This document shows positions 25,806-34,829 of a stretch of 63,184 nucleotides of DNA, one piece after another. The notes beneath the pieces were generated by a model. The model saw only the letters and a program-made list of their open reading frames with translations. It had not been told where the DNA came from and did not search any database. A program made the position numbers and the translations under genes. Position 1 is the first letter of the stretch. Each line of letters opens with the position of its first letter. The stretch is taken from NCBI GenBank assembly GCA_005881895.1, contig VBCG01000116.1, forward strand, positions 1-63,184, read 5' to 3'. Origin of the DNA: Betaproteobacteria bacterium (lineage in GTDB: Bacteria; Pseudomonadota; Gammaproteobacteria; Burkholderiales; Casimicrobiaceae).

Positions 25806-26654
25806 ATGAACACCGGAAAAGCTTCTGATCTCGTTCGCAAGTACTACGCGGCTTACGAGGCCAACGACAGGAAAGTCGTCGAAGCGCTGTTGAGCGATGA
25901 CTTCAGATTCACCAGCCCGTACGACGATCACATCGACAGAGCGGCGTATTTCAAGAAGTGCTGGCCAAACAGCGAAAACATTCGCGCCTTTCGCATCGAT
26001 ACCTTGTTCGACAACGGCAGCGAAGCGATGGTCCATTACGAGCTCGAGCAAAAGGCCGGTGACCGATTCCAAAACACCGAGCATTTCAGATTCGACGGCA
26101 ACAAGATCAAGGACATCGAAGTCTTCTTCGGATCGCTGCCCAAAGGTGGTTCGAGCGCACAACCGCGCGCGCGCTCAGGGGACGAAAGCAACAAGAAATA
26201 CCTGTGCCTTGTCTACCAGCAAGACGGGAAGCTCGACGCGCTCTCAGAGCGCGAGTTGGATACGCTGGTCGCCGAGCTCGTCGACTGGGTCGACGAGCTC
26301 GAGAAGAGCGGTCGACACATCTATTCCGCGGGCCTCCAATCCGTCCGTTCGGCAACGACGCTGCGCAAGCGCAACGGCCAGCTGTCGATGACCGACGGTC
26401 CGTTTACCGAGACGAAGGAACACCTCGGTGGATTCACGCTCCTTAGCGCCAGGGACTTAAACGAAGCGATTCAGCTGGCCTCGCGGCTCCCCGCCGCTCG
26501 AATTGGCAGTGTCGAAGTGCGACCGCTGCTGGAGTCGACCGCCGATTTAAACGACCCGATCGACCGCAAGATCGCGGCTGCGTTACGCCGCAACCATCGC
26601 GATGCGATGCAACCGCGTGACCTGGGCATAACGCACGCGAGCGCGCACGTTTGA
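25806..26654 (+). CDS. SnoaL-like domain fused to YCII/DGPF domain
   Basis: N-term [38 protein letters not shown] (SnoaL/NTF2-like), C-term [13 protein letters not shown]...[47 protein letters not shown]. Confidence 0.88.
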   Translation: [282 protein letters not shown]

Positions 26655-26676
26655 GCATTCGACAGGAGCAAAGTGC

Positions 26677-28134
26677 ATGACAAGCACCATGGACCGCCGT
26701 AAGCGCTGGCTGGCATTCATCGTCCTGTGCTTTGGCGTTTTGATGATCGTGCTCGACACGACGATCGTGAATGTCGCACTGCCGTCGATCAAGGAAGATC
26801 TGCGCTTCACGGAAACCTCGCTCGTATGGGTCGTGAACGCATACATGCTGACCTTTGGCGGCTTTTTGCTGCTCGGCGGCCGGCTCGGCGATCTGTATGG
26901 GCATCGCCGGCTATTTCTCCTCGGACTCACGCTATTCACGCTCGCGTCGCTCGTCTGCGGGCTCTCGAATTTGCAGGGGCTGCTGATCGGCGCGAGAGCC
27001 GCGCAGGGCCTGGGGGGCGCCGTGGTCTCCGCGGTCGCGCTGTCGCTCATCATGAACCTGTTCACCGAGCCGGCCTATCGTGCGAAGGCGATGGGCGTTT
27101 ATGGCTTCGTGTGCGCGGGCGGAGGAAGCATCGGCGTGCTGCTGGGCGGAATTCTGACGAGTGCGCTCAGCTGGCACTGGATCTTTCTTGTCAACATTCC
27201 GATCGGTATCGCCGTGTACGCGCTGTGCGTCGCGCTGCTGCCGAATGCTCGCGGCCAGATGCAGAACGCGCGTCTCGACGTCGCAGGCGCGGTGACCGTG
27301 ACGACGGCGCTGATGCTTGCCGTCTACGCGATTGTCGACGGCAACGCGGCCGGCTGGGCTTCCGCACAGTCGATCGGATTGCTTGTTGCGTCGGCGGTGC
27401 TGCTCGCCATCTTTCTCGGGATCGAAGCGCGCGTCCGCTCGCCGCTCATGCCGCTTGGTCTCTTCCGCTTGCGCAATGTCGCGACGGCGAACGTCGTGGG
27501 CGTGCTATGGGCGGCGGCGATGTTCGCGTGGTTTTTCATTTCCGCGCTCTACATGCAGCTCGTGCTTGGTTACAGCGCGCTGCAAGTCGGTCTTGCCTTC
27601 TTGCCGGCGAACTTGATCATGGCGGTGTTCTCGCTCGGGCTCTCGGCCAAGCTCGTGATGCGCTTCGGCATCCGCGTGCCGCTCGCAGTGGGCCTTTTGT
27701 TGGCGGCGGCCGGGCTCGCACTCTTCGCCCAGGCGCCGGCCGAAGGCAGCTTCGCGTTGCACGTGCTGCCGGGCATGACGCTGCTCGGACTCGGCGCAGG
27801 CGTTGCATTCAATCCGGTCTTGCTCGCCGCGATGAGCGACGTCGCGCCGAACGAGTCCGGTCTTGCATCAGGCGTCGTCAATACTTCGTTCATGATGGGC
27901 GGCGCGCTCGGACTGGCGATTCTCGCGAGCCTCGCGGGCGCACGCACCGAGCATCTGCTTGCTTCGGGCGTCGACGCACTCATCGCGCGCAACGGTGGTT
28001 ACCACATTGCATTCGGCATCGGCGCGCTCTTCGCGGCTCTGGCCGCAATGCTCAGTGTGATGCTTATTCGCGTCCTACCCTATGCGCCGGCGCGCTCGAG
28101 TGAGCCCGCGATCGAGGCGCTGGAAAGGACGTAG
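26677..28134 (+). CDS. MFS drug exporter, DHA2 (EmrB/QacA-type)
   Basis: VLMIVLDTTIVNVALPSIKEDLRFTETSLVWVVNAYMLTFGGFLLLGGRLGDLYGHRR, 14-TM-type pattern. Confidence 0.93.
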   Translation: MTSTMDRRKRWLAFIVLCFGVLMIVLDTTIVNVALPSIKEDLRFTETSLVWVVNAYMLTFGGFLLLGGRLGDLYGHRRLFLLGLTLFTLASLVCGLSNLQGLLIGARAAQGLGGAVVSAVALSLIMNLFTEPAYRAKAMGVYGFVCAGGGSIGVLLGGILTSALSWHWIFLVNIPIGIAVYALCVALLPNARGQMQNARLDVAGAVTVTTALMLAVYAIVDGNAAGWASAQSIGLLVASAVLLAIFLGIEARVRSPLMPLGLFRLRNVATANVVGVLWAAAMFAWFFISALYMQLVLGYSALQVGLAFLPANLIMAVFSLGLSAKLVMRFGIRVPLAVGLLLAAAGLALFAQAPAEGSFALHVLPGMTLLGLGAGVAFNPVLLAAMSDVAPNESGLASGVVNTSFMMGGALGLAILASLAGARTEHLLASGVDALIARNGGYHIAFGIGALFAALAAMLSVMLIRVLPYAPARSSEPAIEALERT

Positions 28135-28171
28135 CCGCGGCAGCACGAAACCTGGAGCGACGGAGACGACG

Positions 28172-28543
28172 ATGAAATTTCTATGCTTGGGCTACTACGA
28201 CGAAAAGAAATTCGATGCGATGCCGAAGGATGAGGTCGACGCGCTCGTGCGCAACTGTCGCACCCACGACGAAGGACTTCACCAAAGCGGCCACCTGATT
28301 GCCGTGGCTTCTCTCGGACCCACGCGTACGACGAAGAGTGTGCGACCGAAACAGGGCAAAGCCTCGGTGACCGATGGTCCTTTCGCGGAGACAAAAGAGC
28401 AAATCGGCGCATTCTTCATCATCGAGGCGCGTGATTTGGACGAGGCCGCGGAGGTCGCGTCACTACATCCGGCGGCGCACCTCGGCGAACAGGTGGGATG
28501 GGGGATCGAGGTGCGGCCGATCGATCATTTCGAGCAACACTAG
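28172..28543 (+). CDS. YCII/DGPF-domain protein
   Basis: [21 protein letters not shown]...[53 protein letters not shown]. Confidence 0.9.
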   Translation: [123 protein letters not shown]

Positions 28544-28596
28544 CCGCAGGACATCGATTTTTCAATATTCACTTCAACTGTTACGAGGAGAATGCG

Positions 28597-29010
28597 ATGC
28601 AAGTCCAACCGTATCTGTTCTTCGACGGCCGCGCCGAGGAAGCTATCGAGTTCTATCGGAGCGCGCTCGGCGCCGAAGTGCAGACGCTGCTGCGTTTCAA
28701 GGACAATCCCGAAACACCTCCGCCCGGCATGGTTCCGCCCGGCGCTGAAAACAAGATCATGCATGCGAGCTTCGTAATCGGCGATACGACGGTGATGGCG
28801 TCCGACGGTCGCTGCTTGGGAAAGCCGGCCTTTCAAGGTTTTTCGCTTTCCTTCACCGTGCCTGATGAAGCCGAGGCCGAGCGGGTGTTTTCAGTGCTTG
28901 GCAAAGGCGGCCAAGTGCAGATGCCGCTCGCGAAGACGTTCTTTTCACCACGCTTCGGGATGGTCGCCGACCGCTTTGGAGGGTGGTGGATGGTCCATGT
29001 CGAGCGCTGA
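28597..29010 (+). CDS. VOC family / PhnB-like protein
   Basis: MQVQPYLFFDGRAEEAIEFYRSALGAEVQTLLRFKDNPETPPPGMVPPGAENKIMHASFVIGDTTVMASDG. Confidence 0.92.
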   Translation: MQVQPYLFFDGRAEEAIEFYRSALGAEVQTLLRFKDNPETPPPGMVPPGAENKIMHASFVIGDTTVMASDGRCLGKPAFQGFSLSFTVPDEAEAERVFSVLGKGGQVQMPLAKTFFSPRFGMVADRFGGWWMVHVER

Positions 29011-29041
29011 GACCAGGAGAAGAAGTGATGGAGAAGAAGTG

Positions 29042-29470
29042 ATGAGATTCATGATGCTGATGATCCCCAAGGGATACGAAAAGGCCGCGCCCGGCACGAC
29101 GCCGGATCCCAAGGCAGTCGAAGCGATGATGAAGTACAACGAGACGCTCAAGAAAGCGGGCGTGTTGCTGTCGCTGGACGGCCTTCATCCGCCCTCTGTG
29201 GGCGCGCGCGTCTCATTCACCGGCGGCAAGCCAACGGTGACCGACGGGCCGTTCATCGAGGCGAAGGAAGTCCTCGGCGGGTACTGGATGATCCAGGTGA
29301 AGTCGAAGCAGGAGGCTATCGAATGGGCGTCGCGCTGCCCTGCATCGGACAACGAAACAATCGAAATCCGGCAGGTGTTCGAAATGGCGGACTTTCCAGC
29401 GGACGTTCAGAAAATGGCGGAAAAGTTTCCCGACATGCAGCCGAAATTCGATCAGCCTGCAAGGTCGTGA
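29042..29470 (+). CDS. YCII/DGPF-domain protein
   Basis: MRFMMLMIPKGYEKAAPGTTPDPKAVEAMMKYNETLKKAGVLLSLDGLHPPSVGARVSFTGGKPTVTDGPFIEAKEVLGGYWMIQVKSKQEAIEWASRCP. Confidence 0.92.
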   Translation: MRFMMLMIPKGYEKAAPGTTPDPKAVEAMMKYNETLKKAGVLLSLDGLHPPSVGARVSFTGGKPTVTDGPFIEAKEVLGGYWMIQVKSKQEAIEWASRCPASDNETIEIRQVFEMADFPADVQKMAEKFPDMQPKFDQPARS

Positions 29471-29479
29471 CGTTTATCG

Positions 29480-29896
29480 ATGGAGAAAAAAATGGCGACC
29501 AAAATTTTCGTCAATCTGCCGGTGAAGAGTCTCGACAAGTCGATGGCGTTCTTCAAACGACTTGGCTACGGCTTCAACGCCCAATTCACGGACGAGACGG
29601 CGGCCTGCATGGTCGTGAGCGAATACATCTATGTCATGCTGTTGACGCACGACAAATTCAAGTCTTTCACGCCCAAAGCAATTGCCGATGCAACCAAAAG
29701 CACGGAAGTACTCGTCTGCTTATCTTGCGAGAGCCGCGCGAAAGTCGATGAGATGGTTCGCAAGGCGGTCGATGCCGGCGGAACGACGTACAAGCAGCCG
29801 GAAGACCATGGCTTCATGTATGGACACGGATTTCAGGACTTGGATGGGCATATCTGGGAACTGATCTACATGGAGCCCAGCGCAATAAAGCAATAG
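29480..29896 (+). CDS. VOC family (glyoxalase-fold) protein
   Basis: MATKIFVNLPVKSLDKSMAFFKRLGYGFNAQFTDETAACMVVSEYIYVMLLTHDKF...HGFMYGHGFQDLDGHIWELIYM. Confidence 0.92.
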   Translation: MEKKMATKIFVNLPVKSLDKSMAFFKRLGYGFNAQFTDETAACMVVSEYIYVMLLTHDKFKSFTPKAIADATKSTEVLVCLSCESRAKVDEMVRKAVDAGGTTYKQPEDHGFMYGHGFQDLDGHIWELIYMEPSAIKQ

Positions 29897-29900
29897 TAAG

Positions 29901-29981
29901 AAGCAGGTTCCTCGGACGATAGAGCGTTGTCCTCGGAATGACTTGTAGTGCTGTCATCCCAGGTGCACCGAGGACCTGCTT
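29901..29981. repeat. Long imperfect palindrome (REP/terminator-like) with nested inverted repeats
   Basis: AAGCAGGTTCCTCGG ... CCGAGGACCTGCTT arms (one bulge); internal GTCCTCGG and ATGAC/GTCAT pairs. Confidence 0.75.
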
Positions 29982-29987
29982 TAGCAT

Positions 29988-30314
29988 TCAATGCAGGTTC
30001 TCGCCCTCGATGGTCGGCCGCGGGCCAATGTACAGTGCCGCGACCGCGTCGGCAATCATCGTAATGTTGCCTTTGCAGCGATTGTGGCCGGTATCGCTAT
30101 ATTCGAACTCGTAGATACGGCGAAGCGTGAGATGCCCGTCATCATCGCGCGCCGGCCACACCGATTGCAGCGCGACGGTATCGTCGAGAAATAGCAGTCC
30201 TTCTTCTCTGCATGCCGCGCGCATGGCCGCGTTGGCGCGCTCGCGCACCTTGAGACTGTCCCACAAGAACCAGGCGCCGCAGGCGAGCAGTAGGAATCCA
30301 AGGATTTCCGGCAT
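29988..30314 (-). CDS. DUF3301-like single-pass membrane protein
   Basis: MPEILGFLLLACGAWFLWDSLKVRERANAAMRAACREEGLLFLDDTVALQSVWPARDDDGHLTLRRIYEFEYSDTGHNRCKGNITM. Confidence 0.8.
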   Translation of the reverse strand: MPEILGFLLLACGAWFLWDSLKVRERANAAMRAACREEGLLFLDDTVALQSVWPARDDDGHLTLRRIYEFEYSDTGHNRCKGNITMIADAVAALYIGPRPTIEGENLH

Positions 30315-30613
30315 CGGAATTGTCGCGCCGCACGACGACTGTGCAGCACGGCCAAACGGTCGCTTTGTCGAAGATGCGACGAAGTGTACCGGTGCGCCGG
30401 CGGCGGGCGAAGCTCTGCGCCCCACCGCGGTGACGGACATGCCCGCGAGCGCGTCGCATCGTTGCGCGAGAACGCTCGACTACCCGCTCTTCGCACGCGC
30501 CCCGTGGGCGCGCGCGAATCGACGTGACGACAACAGCTGGCGCGTGCCAGCTAGAAATCGACTACTTGGGACTTCCGGACGACCCGCTGCTGCTTCCAGT
30601 ATCGCCGCTACCG

Positions 30614-31003
30614 CTACTTCGTGCCGGTACTGCCGCTTGCGCCGCTTGTACCGCTACTGCTGGCCCCGCTCGCGCTGCTGCTATCCGAGCCAGATGCTCC
30701 GCTGTCGGGCTTGGCAGGCGCTGCCTGGGCGCGCCCGCTGTTGGGGTAGTAGCTCTTCTCGCAGTCCGAGCGAACCGTACCCGACATACCGAAGCAAAGT
30801 GCATTCGATGCATTTTGTGCGCTTTCGCAATCCGACTTCGCCGTCCCGATCAGTCCGGCGCACGAGCTTGCCGGAGCAGGCGCCGGTGCGGCCGCCGACT
30901 TGGCGGGCGCTTCGGTCGATACTGCCGGTGTCTCGGCAAACAATGGAGCGGCGAAAATCAACGACGTGGCACATGCGATCGCACTCAGTCTCCAAGGTTT
31001 CAT
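30614..31003 (-). CDS. Hypothetical secreted Cys-containing protein with Ser/Gly-rich tail
   Basis: Signal peptide MKPWRLSAIACATSLIFAAPLFA; CAGLIGTAKSDCE / CFGMSGTVRSDCE repeats; low-complexity SDSSSASGASSSGTSGASGSTG tail. Confidence 0.6.
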   Translation of the reverse strand: MKPWRLSAIACATSLIFAAPLFAETPAVSTEAPAKSAAAPAPAPASSCAGLIGTAKSDCESAQNASNALCFGMSGTVRSDCEKSYYPNSGRAQAAPAKPDSGASGSDSSSASGASSSGTSGASGSTGTK

Positions 31004-31350
31004 AAATCCTCCGTTCGTGAAACGAACACGTTGCGATGCCAGGCCCACGCCAATCGACAAATGCGGCTGCAAGGCCGCGACCGGGAGAGCCCGCCCTCAT
31101 GCTGAACAGCCCGATGGATATCGATGCCTAGCGCATGTTGATCGCCGCTGGGCATCGACTTAGCTACTCGATGCGCTGTCGCGAGTCATAACCTAGCAGG
31201 CGACGTGCCAAGTGGCGATGCGCGATTTCTGCTATGGAATCCGCGCGCGCCGGCCGTCAAGGCGTCTTGGTGGAGAAAATCCTGATGAGGCGGCATGCAT
31301 CTTTTACCTACGTCGTAGGCGAATCTGAATGCCCTCCCACGCGCCTTCGC

Positions 31351-31377
31351 AAAAAGAAAGCGGCCTCGCAAGGCCGC
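31351..31377 (-). terminator. Rho-independent terminator (minus strand) after gene 31404..32231
   Basis: Minus strand GCGGCCT-TGCG-AGGCCGC followed by TTTCTTTTT. Confidence 0.85.
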
Positions 31378-31403
31378 GTGACTTTCGTCGAATCCAGCGA
31401 AAA

Positions 31404-32231
31404 TTATCCGCGCGGTTCGCCGTTGATGTTGACCATGACGCTGCGACCAGGAGGCGTGCTCGTTTGCATATGATGCAGGATGCCGCGGAAATGATAAGTG
31501 ACGTCCCAATACTCCGGACGCGTGTGCGTTTGCACAGTGGCGCAGCGCTGAACGTCCTGGCTGTAGACTTGCGAGCCGCCGCGACCGATATTGGCGCCGA
31601 TTGCCGCCCCAGCTACTGCACCGCCGGCAGTGGCCACATCCCTGCCGCGCCCGCTGCCGATCTGGTGCCCGAGCACGCCGCCAATCACTGCGCCGGCAAT
31701 CGCACCGGGTACATTGGCCGCATCGCTGCGATCTTCGACGACTTGCTGGCGCTCGACCCAGCAGCGCTGCTCGGGGGCACCGACGATTGCGCGCACCGAC
31801 GTGACCGGCACTTCGTATAGCCGCTCATGAGGGCGTTGCTGATACTCGTAGCCGGGTGCCACGAATGCAACCGGCTCACCGCCGACTCGATACGCGCCGC
31901 CGCGGTGATGCGCAACATAGACGTTGTTGTACCAACTCTCCTGGACGAAATAGACCGGTTGGCCGCACGCGTTGTATCGGGCGCAGTGTTTGGACCAGTT
32001 CTTTGCATGTCCCGGCGGGACGTGCAGATAGATCGGAAGGGACGATACATGCGCCGGCCCGGGTTGGATGACGATCGGTTGCGCGTAGACGAGCTGCGGT
32101 GGCGGAAGACTGCCGATTTCGACGCGACCGTAGAAACCGGGTTGGCCGACGCTAACCGAAACACCGACGTCAGAAGCAAGCGCCGGCGCGCTGATCGTCA
32201 GCGCGGCGATCGCGTATACGAATCGTTTCAT
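31404..32231 (-). CDS. Glycine-zipper 2TM-domain surface protein
   Basis: Signal peptide MKRFVYAIAALTISAPALA; NVPGAIAGAVIGGVLGHQIGSGRGRDVATAGGAVAGAAIGANIG. Confidence 0.85.
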   Translation of the reverse strand: MKRFVYAIAALTISAPALASDVGVSVSVGQPGFYGRVEIGSLPPPQLVYAQPIVIQPGPAHVSSLPIYLHVPPGHAKNWSKHCARYNACGQPVYFVQESWYNNVYVAHHRGGAYRVGGEPVAFVAPGYEYQQRPHERLYEVPVTSVRAIVGAPEQRCWVERQQVVEDRSDAANVPGAIAGAVIGGVLGHQIGSGRGRDVATAGGAVAGAAIGANIGRGGSQVYSQDVQRCATVQTHTRPEYWDVTYHFRGILHHMQTSTPPGRSVMVNINGEPRG

Positions 32232-32326
32232 GGCGACTCCCCTTCGATGGCACCCGCGTATTATGACATTGGCATGGTCGCGCGATGCTACCGTTCATCG
32301 GGACGACGGTAGAGCCCGGTGCCCTT

Positions 32327-33691
32327 CTAGGCTTCCATCAAACGACCTTCGTCCTCCCTCAAGTGTCCGTTCCGCCGCGTTTCCGGCATCAAAATGGCCG
32401 CGATCAACGCGATGCCGCCCATCAGCGTCACATACCAGAAGAACGTCGATTCCATGCCGATCGACTTGAACCACAACGCGACGTATTCCGCGCTGCCGCC
32501 GAATGCAGCATTGGCGAGCGCATACGAGAGCCCGACGCCGAGCGCGCGCACGTGCATCGGAAACAGCTCCGCCTTCACGAGCCCGCTGATCGACGTGTAG
32601 AAGCTCACGCCCGCCAACGCCAGGATCGCCCAGCCGAATGCAGCGTATGGGTCCGCGACATGCGCGAGCGCGCTCAAGATCGGCACTGTGGCGACCACCG
32701 TGAACACACCGAAGCACAGCATCGAATTGCGGCGCCCGATCTTGTCTGCCAGTGCGCCAAACACGGGCTGCAGCAGCATGTAGCAGAACAGCACGACCGT
32801 CATGACGCGGCTTGCGATCTTGGCGTCCATGCCGGCGGTGTTCACCAGATACTTCTGCATGTACGTGGTGAAGGTGTAGAAGACGAGCGAGCCGCCGGCC
32901 GTGAATCCCAGGACGGTGAAAAACGAACGCGGATAGCGAAAGACACCCTTCAGGGTTCCCGCCTCTTTCTCGCGGCGTGCCGAAGCGGATGTTGTTTCGG
33001 CGAGGGAGCGCCGCAGAAAAAAGGCGATCACCGCCGCCACGGCGCCGATCGCGAACGGAATGCGCCAGCCCCACGCCTTGAGCTCGGTATCCGATAGAAA
33101 TTGTTGAATGATGACCAACACGAGCACTGCGAGCAGTTGGCCGCCGATCAACGTCACATATTGAAACGACGCAAAGAAACCGCGGTGTCCATGCAGCGCG
33201 ACCTCGCTCATGTACGTCGCGCTGGTGCCGTACTCGCCACCCACGGACAGGCCCTGCAAGAGCCGCGCGAACAGCAGCAGGAACGGTGCAGCAAGCCCGA
33301 TGGTCGCGTACGTCGGCAGTACGGCGACGAGCAGCGAACCCGCGCACATCAGGATCACCGCGATCATCATCGATGTTCGGCGGCCGCGCTTGTCGGCAAT
33401 ACGGCCGAACAGCCAGCTGCCGATGGGTCGCATCAAAAAACCCGCACCGAAGACGCCCGCAGCGTTGAGAAGCTGCGTCGTCTGGTCGCCCGCGGGAAAA
33501 AATTCCGACGCGAAATAAAGCGCGGTGAACGAATAGACGTAAAAGTCGTACCACTCGACGAGATTGCCGGAGGAGCCGCCGACGATCGCCCAGATGCGCC
33601 GTGCGGTCTCCGTCATGCCAATGCTATGGTGCGGGTGCGGCTCTACGATCGTCGCCATAGTTGCTCCTACGCCGACATCTCGCGTCACCAT
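32327..33691 (-). CDS. MFS transporter, metabolite:H+ symporter (ProP/KgtP-like) family
   Basis: [70 protein letters not shown]. Confidence 0.92.
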   Translation of the reverse strand: MVTRDVGVGATMATIVEPHPHHSIGMTETARRIWAIVGGSSGNLVEWYDFYVYSFTALYFASEFFPAGDQTTQLLNAAGVFGAGFLMRPIGSWLFGRIADKRGRRTSMMIAVILMCAGSLLVAVLPTYATIGLAAPFLLLFARLLQGLSVGGEYGTSATYMSEVALHGHRGFFASFQYVTLIGGQLLAVLVLVIIQQFLSDTELKAWGWRIPFAIGAVAAVIAFFLRRSLAETTSASARREKEAGTLKGVFRYPRSFFTVLGFTAGGSLVFYTFTTYMQKYLVNTAGMDAKIASRVMTVVLFCYMLLQPVFGALADKIGRRNSMLCFGVFTVVATVPILSALAHVADPYAAFGWAILALAGVSFYTSISGLVKAELFPMHVRALGVGLSYALANAAFGGSAEYVALWFKSIGMESTFFWYVTLMGGIALIAAILMPETRRNGHLREDEGRLMEA

Positions 33692-33751
33692 CGCGTCACC
33701 GGCGCGACCCGATCGAAGGCGATGATCGGGCCCGCGTTACTTTCGACGCAG

Positions 33752-34714
33752 TTACTGTTGCTTGTCGCGATCAGGTCCGCCTGCGCCGCGTCCCTCGGGC
33801 GGTCCCTTCCCTTCTTGTTGTCCCTTCCCTTCTTGTTGTCCCTTCCCTTGTTGTTGTCCGCCTCTTTCGGAAGGCGGTCCGGCTTCGGGTCGTCCCGCTG
33901 GCTCAGGCCGTCCCGCGGATTCGGGCGGTCGTCCCTCTGGTGGTCGGCCTTCAGGCGGTCTGCCCGCTGGCGGACGTCCTTCAGGCGGACGCGCCGATTG
34001 CAATGACTGGGCCGCTTGCGGCGCCGGCATCGATTGCGGCGGCTGTCCAGCTTGCTGCGAGCGAGTTCCAGACTGCGGCGATGGCTGTGTCGCTTGAGAC
34101 TGCGATTGCGGCGGTGCTTGTGCCGGTTGGGCCGCTTGCGGTCGCTGTGGCGGCTGCGCTTGTCCCGACGGCGGCGGTGCTGCTGCGCCCGGCGAAGGCT
34201 GTGCCGTTACCGCCGCTCGGCCCTGTGGCGGTCGGCCGCCGCGATCGACCTGCGCATGGACGCGATTTACCCAAACGTCGCGCTCGCGGTACCACGGCCG
34301 GCCGCGATAATGCGCGTCCCAATAGGCCGGCAGAGAGAACGCGACGACCGGAATGCCAAGCCGAGGACCGTATTCGATGATTACCACGCGATTGTTCTGG
34401 TACGGATAGCCGAGATCGGCCGCGTACACCCAACCGCGGGAATCGGCAAAATTGATATCGCACCAGCTCCAGTCACTCAAACATCCCGCAATCTCAACAG
34501 CGGTGTTCGGCGGCAATGTAGCGACCGGCGGATATTCGCTGCCCGGGCCGGTATAGACCTCGACGTCGCGCATCGTAAAAGCATTGTCCGCGCTCGCGGA
34601 TAACGGGATTGCGGCGACGGCGAGTGCAAACAGGATTCGAGAAGTTGCCTGTTTCATGGAACCCTCCGTTGCGTGAATCAAAGTTCGATCCACGCTCCGT
34701 CGCCGTGGTTCCAA
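33752..34714 (-). CDS. SH3-domain protein with Pro/Gln/Gly-rich repetitive C-terminus
   Basis: DVEVYTGPGSEYPPVATLPPNTAVEIAGCLSDWSWCDINFADSRGWVYAADL; tail PPEGRPPAGRPPEGRPPEG...GQQQGKGQQEGKGQQEGKG. Confidence 0.8.
   Translation of the reverse strand: MEPRRRSVDRTLIHATEGSMKQATSRILFALAVAAIPLSASADNAFTMRDVEVYTGPGSEYPPVATLPPNTAVEIAGCLSDWSWCDINFADSRGWVYAADLGYPYQNNRVVIIEYGPRLGIPVVAFSLPAYWDAHYRGRPWYRERDVWVNRVHAQVDRGGRPPQGRAAVTAQPSPGAAAPPPSGQAQPPQRPQAAQPAQAPPQSQSQATQPSPQSGTRSQQAGQPPQSMPAPQAAQSLQSARPPEGRPPAGRPPEGRPPEGRPPESAGRPEPAGRPEAGPPSERGGQQQGKGQQEGKGQQEGKGPPEGRGAGGPDRDKQQ
33803..33860. repeat. Short tandem repeat encoding the (GKGQQE)n tail of the SH3 protein
   Basis: 18-nt unit CCCTTCCCTTCTTGTTGT repeated with minor variation. 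Confidence 0.85.
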
Positions 34715-34829
34715 TGCGGCATCATTGTTCGTGATGCAACGCTGTGGTCGGCAATCTTTGCAACGTCCATCACATCGGACGCCTGTCGGCGCCGCACCGA
34801 CAGGCGCGCGGCACGCTTGCGTCGACGCG

